From positions 1-64,000 of the forward strand of contig CAUGNO010000007.1 of assembly GCA_959600905.1 (NCBI GenBank): a DNA stretch of 64,000 bases. Direction: 5' to 3'. Below the pieces are notes generated by a model that was not told where the DNA came from, did no database searches, and worked only from the letters and a program-made list of their open reading frames with translations. The stretch is from UMGS1975 sp959600905 (lineage in GTDB: Bacteria > Bacillota > Clostridia > Christensenellales > QAND01). Below are positions 7,140 to 16,062 of this stretch, piece by piece (position 1 is the stretch's first letter; every line of letters starts with the position of its first letter). The translations under genes and the position numbers were made by a program.

Positions 7140-7774
7140 ACCACCAGCCCGAACAGCGTACACAGCCCCACGGCCTGCTGCGCGGATACTGCCGCGCCCG
7201 CCAATTCCGGCGCGCCCTGGCTGACGGTCAGCCCTTCCAGCCGGCAGGCGGTAAGGTCCACGCCGGACAGCGCCGTACCGGCAAAATTTACGCCGGTAAA
7301 GTCCGCGCCTTCCAGCCGGATGCGGCGAAAGCGCGCCTGGGTGAAAAACGCATGGTCCAGCGCGCTGTCCTTGATCCGGACGCCCTCCATCGCGGCGCTG
7401 TCAAAATTGGCATAGGAAAACCGGCTGCGCACAAGGGCGGTACCGCGCCAGAGGGTATGGCGGGCGTCCAGCCCGACGGCCTTGCATTCTTCAAAGCAGC
7501 AGCCGCCAAAGTAGGCGTCCATGGCTTGCGCGCCGGAAAAGTCGCAGGATAGGAACAGGCAGTCCCGCGCGTCCAGCTTAGCAAGATCGGCGGCGGCAAA
7601 GCGGCAGCCTACAAACGCGCAGCCGCGCACGCTGAGAGAGGGCAGCGCCGCGCCGGACAGGTCCGCCTGCTGGAACCTGGCGCCGGAAATCGGCAGCTCC
7701 TCAATGGCGGCGGCCTTCAGCGCGTCCGCCGGGCGCTCTGCAGCGGGCAGGGCGTGGGGGTCTGGCGTTGGCAT
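7130..7774 (-). CDS. Pentapeptide-repeat protein
   Basis: The 214-residue protein has repeated A(D/N)LXX-type pentapeptides (for example ARFQQADLSGAAL, FAAADLAKLDARD, ANFDSAAMEG, ADFTGVNFAGTALSG). These should fold as a right-handed quadrilateral beta-helix. Such proteins include DNA-mimics that protect gyrase, and many of unknown role. No signal peptide or membrane segment is seen, so it is probably cytosolic. It lies downstream of dnaC with a 33-base gap and could be cotranscribed with the primosome genes. Function cannot be assigned. Confidence 0.85.
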   Translation of the reverse strand: MPTPDPHALPAAERPADALKAAAIEELPISGARFQQADLSGAALPSLSVRGCAFVGCRFAAADLAKLDARDCLFLSCDFSGAQAMDAYFGGCCFEECKAVGLDARHTLWRGTALVRSRFSYANFDSAAMEGVRIKDSALDHAFFTQARFRRIRLEGADFTGVNFAGTALSGVDLTACRLEGLTVSQGAPELAGAAVSAQQAVGLCTLFGLVVKG

Positions 7775-7807
7775 GGCGATCCTCCCCTTTCCATATGGGC
7801 CCGCCGC

Positions 7808-8695
7808 TTATCGCGGCAGCAGGCGCAGATCCTTGCCCTGGAAGCCCAAGACATCGCACAGCGCAGGGCTTAAAAGCCGGGAGGCGATGCGTTCGCCGTA
7901 GCGCTCAGACAGCTGGCCGGGGGTCAGGTTGGTGGAAACGCCGGTATGGCGGCCGCGGCGCAGGCGCTCTTCGACGAGGGTGTTGAGGTATTCGATGGTG
8001 ATATTGCGCAGCATCGGCTCGGTGCCGAGGTCGTCCACGGCCAAAAACGGCACGCGGATCAGCGCGGACAGCGCATCCGGCCCGCCGAAATGCTGGGCGC
8101 GGAAATCGCAGTTCAGCTGGTAGGCCGTGATAAACCGTACCGGCGTGCGCTTGTCCCGGAGCGCGGAAGCCACGCAGGAAAGCAGAAACGACTTGCCCAG
8201 CCCCGTCGGCCCCAGCAGCAGAAAGTTCTGCTTGTCCGTTTCAGGGAACCGGTCTGCATAGCGGCGCAAAAGGTCGCGGTGCCGCAAGGCGGTTTCGCGC
8301 TGCGGGCCCGCGGGGAATGCCATGGCGTCGAATTCGGCAAAAGAGCAAAGCGGCACGCCAGCATTTTTCCTGTCCGCATGCTGCACGGCCTGGCACACGC
8401 AGCGCACCCGCCGCCCGTCGGCGGATAGGGTATACCCCTTGTCTTGGCAGAGCGGGCAGCGGTAATGCGGGCGGTAATCCTCCGGCGAAAGCCCGGCAGC
8501 CAAAAGCACAGAGGTCACCTCTGCCTCCATGCCGTCGGCATAGGCGCGGCGGGCTTTTTCCGCCTCCTCCAGCCCGTTTCCCGCGGCTGCGGCGCGAGCG
8601 GAAGCGGAAAGCAGCCGGTTGTATTGGCAAAATATCGCGTCCAGCCGGGGCAGGGTGCGCCGAAGCGGCTGTAACGCGTCCCAGGAATATTGCAT
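7808..8695 (-). CDS. DnaC/DnaI-type helicase-loader ATPase
   Basis: This 295-residue AAA+ ATPase should load the replicative helicase DnaB at origins or restart sites. The N-terminal part carries Cys pairs (CPLC at 80-83 and CVC at 99-101), like the zinc-binding helicase-interaction domain of DnaI. Walker A GPTGLGKS is at 162-169, Walker B AVDDLG at 219-224, and an arginine-rich sensor region follows. It is 10 bases downstream of a DnaD-domain gene, the normal primosomal pairing in Firmicutes. IstB of insertion sequences is related, but no transposase is present. Confidence 0.88.
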   Translation of the reverse strand: MQYSWDALQPLRRTLPRLDAIFCQYNRLLSASARAAAAGNGLEEAEKARRAYADGMEAEVTSVLLAAGLSPEDYRPHYRCPLCQDKGYTLSADGRRVRCVCQAVQHADRKNAGVPLCSFAEFDAMAFPAGPQRETALRHRDLLRRYADRFPETDKQNFLLLGPTGLGKSFLLSCVASALRDKRTPVRFITAYQLNCDFRAQHFGGPDALSALIRVPFLAVDDLGTEPMLRNITIEYLNTLVEERLRRGRHTGVSTNLTPGQLSERYGERIASRLLSPALCDVLGFQGKDLRLLPR

Positions 8696-8705
8696 GCTGT
8701 TCTCC

Positions 8706-10142
8706 TTAATATTGGATCAGGCTGTCCAGATCGCCGCGCTCGGTTTCGCTGCGCTGGGCATAGTGCAGCGCTTGGTTGTCCTTGGCCTTCGGCCCGGCGC
8801 CGGAGGCCTTAAACGCGATGCGCGCGGCGGATACGGAATCGATGTGCTGGCTGTGCCACTGCTCCAAAAGCCGCTTTATCATGCGGTAGGGGCTGCGCGC
8901 GCCATGGCTGCATTCCGCCGCATACAGCACGACCTCCTCCGGCAGCTGCCAGGTGCGGACCCACAATTCGGCCAGCTGCAGGTCCGCCTCGTCGATCTTG
9001 CGGCGGGTATCCCCCATGCGCGCAAAGCACTGGGCCATCAGGCTGCGCAATTCCGCCCGCTTTTTTTCAAAATTGCGGATGGATTTGACCCCGCGCAGCT
9101 TATGCGCCTGCCAGGAGGAAAGCGTGGCGTCCACATCGGAAAAGCGCAGGGTCTTGTGCTGCTTGCAGATTTCGCAGGCCAAGAGGATGCGCTCGTGTGA
9201 ATTGCCCGCCGCCGCCCACTCGCGGTAGCTGGCCAGCTGGCCGGCCGTGGGCGTGGTGCGCGAAAGGCCAAGCGCCTGCAATACCTCGCGGCACAGCGCA
9301 TGGGTCTGGTCCCCCTCGATGGCGGCTGCGTCGTGCAGGCCCTGGGCGTCGAAATCCGAAAGGATGCCGTCCAGCGTATCAAAGCTGGGGTTGCGCACGG
9401 AGACGGTGCGGTCCGCCGCGGCCAGCACCGCCGCCTGCGTAAACCCAGCATCCAGCCATTTTTGGTACAGCGCGCGCTCCGGTTGGGTAGCGCTGCGGAA
9501 CAGCCCCAGCCGCTGCAACACGGCGGCCAGCCCGCTGTCCTGCTCGGCCTGGGCGGCCAGCCATGCCTTGGCATCCTCCTGGGTGCGCACGCCCTCTTCA
9601 TTCCATTGGCGGGCGATCTTATCGATATAGCTGACCTGGCGGCGGGCGGTAGCCTTGTCCAGGTCCTTTAATTTTTTCTGCCCGTATTCGATCAAAAGCG
9701 GCACGGCGCTGCGGTCGATCAAAAACACATCCGTCCAATCGTATACGCGGGCCAGCTCGGCAGGCTGGATGGCCTTGGGGGCAAACAGCGCCTGGATCTC
9801 GCGGTTGTATTCGGAATCGGTGTACACGCTGCCGTCCTGCGGCAGGGCGTTGTGGATATCCAGATAAAACACGGCGAACATCGGCTTTGTCTGCACCAGC
9901 ACCAGGCCCTTTTCCTGCCAATAGGCAAAGGCATCCTGCACCTCTGTTTCGCTAAGGGCCACATCGCGCGCAAACGCAGACAACGACCCCGCGCCCGTGC
10001 CCTGCTGGCACTGCATCAGGCCGTAGAGATACGCCTTGACCGCACCCTCCGGCGCTGCGGGCATAAATTCGCGAAGAAAGATATTTTCAACAACGGTGCG
10101 GTCGTTGCGGTCCGGCGCTTGTTGGTATGAACACAGCGGCAT
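8706..10142 (-). CDS. DnaD-domain primosome protein
   Basis: The 478-residue protein fits the DnaB/DnaD replication initiation family of Firmicutes: an N-terminal winged-helix-like region (FARDVALSETEVQDAFAYW) and two helical DnaD-like segments (about residues 215-290 and 300-365). The last contains WQAHKLRGVKSI-type residues resembling the YxxxI-containing DnaD C-terminal motif. It recruits the helicase loader at origins or stalled forks. It is translated just ahead of the DnaC-like gene. A ribosome binding site of G-rich type (AAAGGGGGG) precedes the ATG. Domain limits are approximate. Confidence 0.82.
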   Translation of the reverse strand: MPLCSYQQAPDRNDRTVVENIFLREFMPAAPEGAVKAYLYGLMQCQQGTGAGSLSAFARDVALSETEVQDAFAYWQEKGLVLVQTKPMFAVFYLDIHNALPQDGSVYTDSEYNREIQALFAPKAIQPAELARVYDWTDVFLIDRSAVPLLIEYGQKKLKDLDKATARRQVSYIDKIARQWNEEGVRTQEDAKAWLAAQAEQDSGLAAVLQRLGLFRSATQPERALYQKWLDAGFTQAAVLAAADRTVSVRNPSFDTLDGILSDFDAQGLHDAAAIEGDQTHALCREVLQALGLSRTTPTAGQLASYREWAAAGNSHERILLACEICKQHKTLRFSDVDATLSSWQAHKLRGVKSIRNFEKKRAELRSLMAQCFARMGDTRRKIDEADLQLAELWVRTWQLPEEVVLYAAECSHGARSPYRMIKRLLEQWHSQHIDSVSAARIAFKASGAGPKAKDNQALHYAQRSETERGDLDSLIQY

Positions 10143-10281
10143 ACAGAGGGCCCCCCTTTACAAATCGGCACGCCAAAGGCGCTTTGTGGATTTTATCATA
10201 ACATATCTATTGCGGATTTTGTATAAAGTATAAGGAAAACACGGCGGATGGAAATTTCTGCCAAAAGGAGGAAACAAGCGC

Positions 10282-11793
10282 ATGCGTGTCTACCAAAACG
10301 GCGTGAAAAAACGCCTGGCGCTGCTTTTGGCGCTGGGAATGCTGGCGCTTTCGCTGTGCGGTTGCGGCAAGGCGGGGCCCATCGACGAGGGCTTTTGGCA
10401 GCAGCCTTCCCAGCACAGCTACCGCGCCGAGCTGTCGCTGGACGAGGCGGCAAAGGCCGTCAGCGGGCGCATGACGGTAACGTACAAAAACCCGACGGGC
10501 GCACAGATGGCCAGCCTGCCGTTTATGCTGTACCCCAATGCCTACGCCCAGGTGCAGACCGCGCCGTTTCAAAACGACGAGATGGGCAAGGCGTACCCCG
10601 GCGGCTTTTCCGAAGGCGGCATCGTGCTCACGGAAATTACGGCCGACGGGCAGCCTGTACAGACCCGCCTGAAAAACGACGACGAGACGCTGCTGGAAAT
10701 CGATTTGCCGCAGCCGCTTGCCGCAGACGGCACGGCGGAAATTTCCTTTGCCTTTACCGTGCAGCTGCCACACTGCCTGGGCCGGTTCGGCTATGGCGAG
10801 AGCACATATAACCTGTGCAACTTTTTGCCCGTGGCCTGCGCGTGGGACGGCACGCAGTTTTTATCCCACCCCTACGGCGCGGTGGGCGATCCGTTTGTCA
10901 GCGACGCCGGCGATTACAGCGTTTCGCTGTCCGTGCCGGAGGGGATGGTGGCGGCGTATACCGGCGCGGCCGAAACAGAGCCCGTTACGGAAAACGGGCG
11001 CACCACCTACCGCATCCGCGCCGCGCATGTACGGGATTTTGCCGCCGTTGTCAGCCGCGATTTTGCCGTGGAGACCACGCATGTCAACAGCGGCGGGCAG
11101 CGGGTCACGGTGCGGTCGTTTTACGATGCGGACTGCCCGGAGGGCGGGCGCTTGGCCGCCAACACCGCCAAGCAGGCCTTGCGGGCCTTTGGCGAGATGT
11201 ACGGCCCCTATCCGTACGGGGAATTCAACGCCGTGCAGACGGATTTTTTCATCGGCGGCATGGAATACCCCGGCCTCGTGCTGCTGGATAGGTCGCTCTA
11301 TACCGGCCAGGGCTTGGCGGACTTAGAGCGCGTCACGGCGCACGAAACCGCGCACCAGTGGTGGTATGCCGTGGTGGGCAGCGACCAGGCCATAGAGCCT
11401 TGGCTGGATGAAGCGCTGACGGATTATTCCACGCTGCTGTATATGGGCCGCGTCCACGGCCAAGCGGCGGAGCAGGCGTTTTACGATACCTATGTCAGCA
11501 TGCTCAGCGAGGTGATGGGCCCCATGTACAACCGCGAAGCGTACAATGTGACGGTGGGCAGCCCAGCCGCCGATTTTCCCAACAACCAGGTGTACAGCCT
11601 GGTGGTGTATACCGAGGGCACGATGATGCTGCGCGATGTGGAAAACCTCATCGGCCGCGACGCCATGATACGCGGCCTGGCCGCCTATTACCAAAAGTAT
11701 GCCGGCAAATTGGCCAACGGCGAAAGCCTGATCCAAACCCTGGAGGAATCCGCCGGGCACAATGTGCGCATGGCCTTTGATGAGTGCCTGTAA
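10282..11793 (+). CDS. M1-family metallopeptidase lipoprotein
   Basis: The 503-residue product has a lipoprotein signal (LALLLALGMLALSLCGCG, lipidated Cys near residue 31), so it should sit on the outside of the membrane. The catalytic zinc site is HETAH (354-358) with the third ligand E377 in WLDEALTDY, a perfect HExxH-x18-E. The GGMEYPG segment (about 325-331) replaces the GAMEN substrate-binding motif of classic M1 aminopeptidases. The N-terminal beta domain starts at about residue 50. It probably trims peptides at the cell surface. It is monocistronic, with a terminator after it. Confidence 0.9.
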   Translation: MRVYQNGVKKRLALLLALGMLALSLCGCGKAGPIDEGFWQQPSQHSYRAELSLDEAAKAVSGRMTVTYKNPTGAQMASLPFMLYPNAYAQVQTAPFQNDEMGKAYPGGFSEGGIVLTEITADGQPVQTRLKNDDETLLEIDLPQPLAADGTAEISFAFTVQLPHCLGRFGYGESTYNLCNFLPVACAWDGTQFLSHPYGAVGDPFVSDAGDYSVSLSVPEGMVAAYTGAAETEPVTENGRTTYRIRAAHVRDFAAVVSRDFAVETTHVNSGGQRVTVRSFYDADCPEGGRLAANTAKQALRAFGEMYGPYPYGEFNAVQTDFFIGGMEYPGLVLLDRSLYTGQGLADLERVTAHETAHQWWYAVVGSDQAIEPWLDEALTDYSTLLYMGRVHGQAAEQAFYDTYVSMLSEVMGPMYNREAYNVTVGSPAADFPNNQVYSLVVYTEGTMMLRDVENLIGRDAMIRGLAAYYQKYAGKLANGESLIQTLEESAGHNVRMAFDECL

Positions 11794-11826
11794 CGCATGC
11801 CCTTGGTGCAAACCAAAACCGGAAAG

Positions 11827-11858
11827 AAAAGCAGACGGCCCCGGCCCGCCTGCTTTTT
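11827..11858 (+). terminator. Terminator of the M1 peptidase gene
   Basis: The hairpin GCAGACGG/CCCGCCTGC is followed by TTTTT, 34 bases after the stop codon. Confidence 0.7.
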
Positions 11859-11911
11859 CCATTTTGCGCCTTTTTATCTAAAAATCGGCAGATGCATTTT
11901 CGACACGTTCA

Positions 11912-11940
11912 TTGACTTTCCCAGTATGAAATACTATACT
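11912..11940 (+). promoter_or_regulatory. Strong promoter of the beta-helix surface protein
   Basis: TTGACT (11912-11917), a 17-base spacer and TATACT (11935-11940) form a near-consensus sigma-A promoter. The start codon lies 174 bases downstream, so the transcript carries a long leader (about 11947-12113). The rest of the 320-base gap holds only the upstream terminator and this leader. Confidence 0.8.
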
Positions 11941-11958
11941 TTTTCATGAGACGACAAC

Positions 11959-12096
11959 ATGCCGAAAAAGCGTTGGAATTACAACGGAATCGGCCCCAAA
12001 AACGGTGTTTTTGCCAGGGTTTGGCAAAGATGCCTGCTTTTGAAAAGGTATAGTTTTCCAAAATTGGGCGTTTTTTCTGGCGAATATCCAGTCTAA
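11959..12096 (+). other. Possible 45-codon leader ORF in the 5' region
   Basis: An ATG about 12 bases after the predicted transcription start opens a 45-residue frame (starts MPKKRWNYNG, ends FSGEYPV) that stops 18 bases before the downstream start codon. No good ribosome binding site precedes it. It might be a leader peptide or chance. The same stretch contains small hairpins (for example AAAAACGGTGTTTTT). Confidence 0.25.
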
Positions 12097-12113
12097 AGAG
12101 GAGGAAAAAAAGC

Positions 12114-13661
12114 ATGAAAAAGCATGCGAAAAAATGGCTTGCCATGGCGCTTGGCCTGTCGGTTGCGTGCATGATGCTGCCGGCGGTGGGCTTTGCTGCG
12201 GGCAATGTGGCGTCGGTAGACGGCACGGAATACGGCACGGTCCAGGAAGCGGTGAACAACGCCGACGGCAAAACCGTTGTGCTGCTGGATAATGTGACGG
12301 AAAGCATCGCCATTGCAAATGGCCAGACCATCACGCTGGATCTTGGCAGCTATACGCTGACCAATACGGCGGGGCAGCACACCATCACCAACAACGGCAC
12401 GCTGACCATCCAGGGCAGCGGCAAGGTGGACAATGTGAGCCACGGCAAGGGCGCGCTTGTCAACAACGGCACCGCAACGCTCAACGGCGGCACGCTGACC
12501 CGTTCGCAGGAAAAGGGAACGAACGCTTCCACCAGCGGCGGCAACTCCTGGTACGTGGTGGATAACCACGGCACCATGACCGTCAACAACGGCACGATCA
12601 TCAATACCTCGGGCTTCAGCTCGCTGATCCGCAACATCGGCGCTACCTTCAACATGAAGGGCGGCACGCTGCAAAATGCCTTCATCGTTTTGAAAAACGA
12701 CGATAACGGCACCGTGAATATGACGGGCGGCAAGGTGGTTACCACCGACAGCCAGGGCAGCGCCCTGCAAAACTGGGGCAAGGCCACCGTTTCCGGCGGC
12801 ACGCTGAGCGCCACGGGCGGCGGGGTTGCCATCCAGGCGCTGGAATGGGATAAGAAGTACCAGTCCGTCACGGAAGTGAAGGCGGGCGCTACGGTGGACG
12901 GCGATGTGCTCGTGCGTCAGGATCCGGACTATAACACCGGCGAAATCGAATTTACCGTAACCGGCGGCGCCATCAAGGGCAACGTTACCGCAGGCGCAGG
13001 CGCAGAGGTTTCGCTGGAGGGCGGCTCTGTTTCCGGCACGCTCAGCACCACCGCGGACAGCAGCAAGCTCGTTGTTTCCGGCGGCAGCTATGCCCAGTCC
13101 CCGGCCAAATACCTGGCGGCGGATGCGGCGGCGGCCGGCATCGGCAAGCAGGGCGGCAGCGCCACCTATTATGTAGGGACGCCGGCGCAGATTGAGCAGC
13201 GCGTGGAAAAAGCCGCTGCGGGCGATGCGGTAGAGGTGCTGCAGGGCGATTTGAATGTGACCCTGCCGGACGGCGTTGCCGTCATCAACAGCGGCAGCGG
13301 CGAAGTCATCGTCAACGACCAGCCCGTAACCGGCGAGGGTGTTGTCACCCATACGCACAAAGCGGTAAAGGTAGAGGCCAAGGACGCCACCGAAACCGAA
13401 GCGGGCAACATCGCCTACTGGTACTGTGAAGGCTGCGGCAAATACTTTGCCGACGAGGCGCTGACCAAGGAGATCAAAAAGGACGATACCATCGTTCCGG
13501 CCAAGGGCCAGGCAGCCCAGCAGCCCACGGCCACCCCGGGCGTAAACCCCCAGACCGGAGACAACAGCAACGCCTCCGTTTGGGCGGCTATGCTGAGCTT
13601 GGCGGCCATCGGCGCGGCGGGCACGGCCTGCGCGGCCTACCGCAAGCGCAAAGCACAATAA
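12114..13661 (+). CDS. Secreted beta-helix surface protein with sortase-like tail
   Basis: The 515-residue protein has a signal peptide ending near AVGFAAG (about residue 29). Its body is rich in G-T-x-N/V repeats (NNGTLTIQG, NHGTMTVNNGT, GGTLSATGGG), a pattern of right-handed beta-helix adhesins or polysaccharide-binding proteins. Near residue 440 it has a small Cys motif (YCEGCGKYF), then the tail NPQTGDN, a hydrophobic stretch and YRKRKAQ. The tail looks like a sortase sorting signal of NPxTG type. A very strong site (GAGGAGG) and a strong promoter suggest abundant expression. The ligand is unknown; cell-surface attachment is inferred. Confidence 0.85.
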   Translation: MKKHAKKWLAMALGLSVACMMLPAVGFAAGNVASVDGTEYGTVQEAVNNADGKTVVLLDNVTESIAIANGQTITLDLGSYTLTNTAGQHTITNNGTLTIQGSGKVDNVSHGKGALVNNGTATLNGGTLTRSQEKGTNASTSGGNSWYVVDNHGTMTVNNGTIINTSGFSSLIRNIGATFNMKGGTLQNAFIVLKNDDNGTVNMTGGKVVTTDSQGSALQNWGKATVSGGTLSATGGGVAIQALEWDKKYQSVTEVKAGATVDGDVLVRQDPDYNTGEIEFTVTGGAIKGNVTAGAGAEVSLEGGSVSGTLSTTADSSKLVVSGGSYAQSPAKYLAADAAAAGIGKQGGSATYYVGTPAQIEQRVEKAAAGDAVEVLQGDLNVTLPDGVAVINSGSGEVIVNDQPVTGEGVVTHTHKAVKVEAKDATETEAGNIAYWYCEGCGKYFADEALTKEIKKDDTIVPAKGQAAQQPTATPGVNPQTGDNSNASVWAAMLSLAAIGAAGTACAAYRKRKAQ

Positions 13662-13672
13662 CACAACCCAGC

Positions 13673-13709
13673 AAAGGCCGGCTCTTTTCAAAAAGGGCCG
13701 GCTTTTTTT
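13673..13709 (+). terminator. Terminator after the surface protein gene
   Basis: The hairpin AAAGGCCGGCTCTTTTCAAAAAGGGCCGGC-type stem is followed by seven T, 12 bases after the stop codon. Confidence 0.85.
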
Positions 13710-13782
13710 ATGCTAAGGGGCCCAGCTGCGTTAAAAACCCGCAAAACGCGCACAATAGGCTCATAGCATGCCGCCCTGCCCC

Positions 13783-13811
13783 TTGTAGGAATGCGGGTTA
13801 TCATGTAAAAT
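13783..13811 (+). promoter_or_regulatory. Promoter of glnS
   Basis: TTGTAG (13783-13788) and TAAAAT (13806-13811) have a 17-base spacer. The leader to the start codon is only about 35 bases, too short for a T-box riboswitch. Confidence 0.5.
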
Positions 13812-13850
13812 AATAAGAATCATTGGAACGAGCCTGGAGGGACAAGCCAA

Positions 13851-15503
13851 ATGAATTTTGAGCCTGAAGCTGCCAACAACTTTATCGAAGAGATCGTTGC
13901 GCGCGATTTGGAAAGCGGCAAACACAAAAAGATCGTTACGCGCTTTCCGCCGGAGCCCAACGGATACCTGCACATCGGCCATGCCAAAGCCTTTTTGCTG
14001 GATTTCGGCATCGCGGAAAAATACCATGGCCAGTGCAACCTCCGTTTTGACGATACCAACCCCGTCAAAGAGGATACCGAGTATGTGGACAACATCATGC
14101 AGGATATCCGCTTTTTGGGCTGCGATTGGGGCGATGGGCTGCACTATGCCTCGGATTATTTCGATCAGCTGTATGCCTATGCCGAAGAGATCATCCAAAA
14201 AGGGCTGGCATATGTGGATTTCCAGACGGCGGAGCAGATGCGCCAAAGCCGCGGCACGCTCACAGAGCCCGGGCAGAACAGCCCGTACCGCGATACCCCG
14301 CCGGAGGAAAACCTGCGCCTGTTCCGCGCGATGAAGGCGGGTGCATATAAGGAAGGCGAATGCTGCCTTAGGGCCAAGATCGATATGGCGTCCCCCAATA
14401 TGAATCTGAGGGACCCGGCCATGTACCGCATCATGTATACCCCGCACCACCGTACGGGCACAGCATGGTGCATCTACCCGATGTATGATTTTGCCCACCC
14501 CGTCTCCGACGCCATCGAGGGCGTCACGCACAGCATCTGCACACTGGAATTTGAGGACCACCGCCCGTTGTACGATTGGTTTTTGCAGGCCATCGGCTTT
14601 GAAAACCCGCCGCACCAGTACGAGTTTGCCCGCCTGAATATCGAAGGCACCATCATGAGCAAGCGCTACCTAAAGCGCATGGTGGACGAGGGCTACGTTT
14701 CGGGCTGGGACGACCCGCGCATGCCCACGCTCTGCGGGCTCCGGCGCAAGGGCTATACCAAGGGCGCCATCCGCCAATTTTGCGCCACCGTGGGCGTGGC
14801 CAAGAGCAACAGCACCGTGGAGCCCGGCGTCTTGGAGCACTGCCTAAGGGAAGACCTAAAGCCCGCCGCCCCGCGCCGCATGGCCGTGCTGGATCCTGTC
14901 GAGCTTGTCATTGAAAATTATCCCGAAGGGCAGAGTGAATGCATCACCATCGCCAACAACGCGGAAAACGAGGCGCTGGGCACGCGCGAAATGTCCTTTT
15001 CCAAGCATGTGTACATCGAGCGGGAGGATTTTGCCATCGTCCCGCCGCCGAAATACAAGCGCCTTTCGCCGGATAAAGAGGTGCGGCTGATGGGCGCATA
15101 CATCGTCAAATGCACCGGGTACGAAACCGACGACAGCGGCCGCGTCACCCTTGTAAGGTGCACGTATGACCCCGATTCGCTCTCCGGCACCGGCGGGCGC
15201 AAGGTCAAGGGCGTGCTGCATTGGGTGGATAAGGCCACCGCTGTGGATGCCGAGGTGCGCCTGTACGAAAACCTGGTCTTGGATGGCGAGGGGGATTTTA
15301 CCCAGCGCATCAACCCCAATTCGCTGTCCGTACGCCATGCCAAGGTGGAAAAAAGCCTGGCGGGCGCCCGGCCCGGCGATTCGTTCCAGTTCATCCGCAT
15401 CGGCTATTTCTGCGCCGACCCGGACGGCACGGCGGCAAAGCCGGTATTCAACCGCAGCGTAGGGCTGAAGGATTCCTGGGCCAAGCAGGTGAAAAAGCAA
15501 TGA
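13851..15503 (+). CDS. glnS: Glutamine--tRNA ligase
   Basis: This class I synthetase charges tRNA-Gln directly. The 550-residue length is standard. HIGH is at 41-44 within PPEPNGYLHIGHA, and the KMSKS equivalent is IMSKR at 268-272. The C-terminal half (from about 340) is the beta-barrel anticodon-binding region of the GlnRS type, unlike the helical one of GluRS. Its presence means glutaminyl-tRNA need not depend only on the GatCAB amidotransferase route common in Firmicutes. The stop overlaps the start of the nudix gene by 4 bases (ATGA), so the genes are coupled. Confidence 0.97.
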   Translation: MNFEPEAANNFIEEIVARDLESGKHKKIVTRFPPEPNGYLHIGHAKAFLLDFGIAEKYHGQCNLRFDDTNPVKEDTEYVDNIMQDIRFLGCDWGDGLHYASDYFDQLYAYAEEIIQKGLAYVDFQTAEQMRQSRGTLTEPGQNSPYRDTPPEENLRLFRAMKAGAYKEGECCLRAKIDMASPNMNLRDPAMYRIMYTPHHRTGTAWCIYPMYDFAHPVSDAIEGVTHSICTLEFEDHRPLYDWFLQAIGFENPPHQYEFARLNIEGTIMSKRYLKRMVDEGYVSGWDDPRMPTLCGLRRKGYTKGAIRQFCATVGVAKSNSTVEPGVLEHCLREDLKPAAPRRMAVLDPVELVIENYPEGQSECITIANNAENEALGTREMSFSKHVYIEREDFAIVPPPKYKRLSPDKEVRLMGAYIVKCTGYETDDSGRVTLVRCTYDPDSLSGTGGRKVKGVLHWVDKATAVDAEVRLYENLVLDGEGDFTQRINPNSLSVRHAKVEKSLAGARPGDSFQFIRIGYFCADPDGTAAKPVFNRSVGLKDSWAKQVKKQ

Positions 15504-16060
15504 AAGATCCGCTTTCCGAAACCATTTTGCAGGAGGATACCGTCTACCGCGGCCGGCTTTTGCATGTAACCTTAGCTAAGGTAGCGCTGCCAAATGGGCG
15601 CACCAGCAAGCGCGATTTGGTGCGCCACCCCGGCGGTGTGGTGGTCGTAGCCGTCACGGACGATGGGCAGGTGTATTTGGAGCGCCAGTTTCGCACAGCG
15701 CTGGGCTGCGTTATCACAGAGCTGCCCGCCGGCAAGCGCGAGCCGGGCGAGGACCCGGATTTGACCGCCCGCCGGGAGCTGAAGGAGGAAACCGGCCTTG
15801 TGGCGCAGCGCTGGGAAAAGCTGGGCGAAATCATCACCACGCCGGGCTTTTCCGACGAAACTTTGCATATCTACCTGGCCACGGGCCTGGCCCAGCAGGC
15901 GACAGAGCGCGATGAGGATGAATTCATCGAGCTGTTTACCCTGCCGCTGGAAACGGCCTATCAAGAGGCGATGAATGGCGCCCTACCGGACGCCAAGACC
16001 ATCGCGGGCCTGGCCATGGCGCACGCCAGATGGACGGCAGAGCATACGAAAGGGGAATGA
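15500..16060 (+). CDS. Nudix hydrolase, ADP-ribose pyrophosphatase-like
   Basis: The 186-residue protein has a complete Nudix box, from the G in AGKREPGE through RELKEETGL, in the G-x5-E-x7-REUxEExGU pattern (about residues 77-99). The surrounding layout (KRDLVRHPGGVVVVAV upstream, TPGFSDETLHIYLA downstream) is that of ADP-ribose pyrophosphatases of the NudF type, which hydrolyse ADP-ribose to AMP and ribose 5-phosphate. It is translationally coupled to glnS and followed within a few bases by gltX. A link to synthetase function is not evident; the substrate is inferred. Confidence 0.9.
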   Translation: MKDPLSETILQEDTVYRGRLLHVTLAKVALPNGRTSKRDLVRHPGGVVVVAVTDDGQVYLERQFRTALGCVITELPAGKREPGEDPDLTARRELKEETGLVAQRWEKLGEIITTPGFSDETLHIYLATGLAQQATERDEDEFIELFTLPLETAYQEAMNGALPDAKTIAGLAMAHARWTAEHTKGE

Positions 16061-16062
16061 AT

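Noticed and set aside
7808..8695. DnaC-like ATPase considered as IstB of an insertion sequence
   Set aside because: No transposase gene or terminal inverted repeats; the gene is directly coupled to a DnaD-domain gene.
12093..13691. 532-codon minus-strand frame opposite the surface protein
   Set aside because: It is a shadow of a GC-rich gene with strong signals (promoter, ribosome site, signal peptide) on the plus strand.
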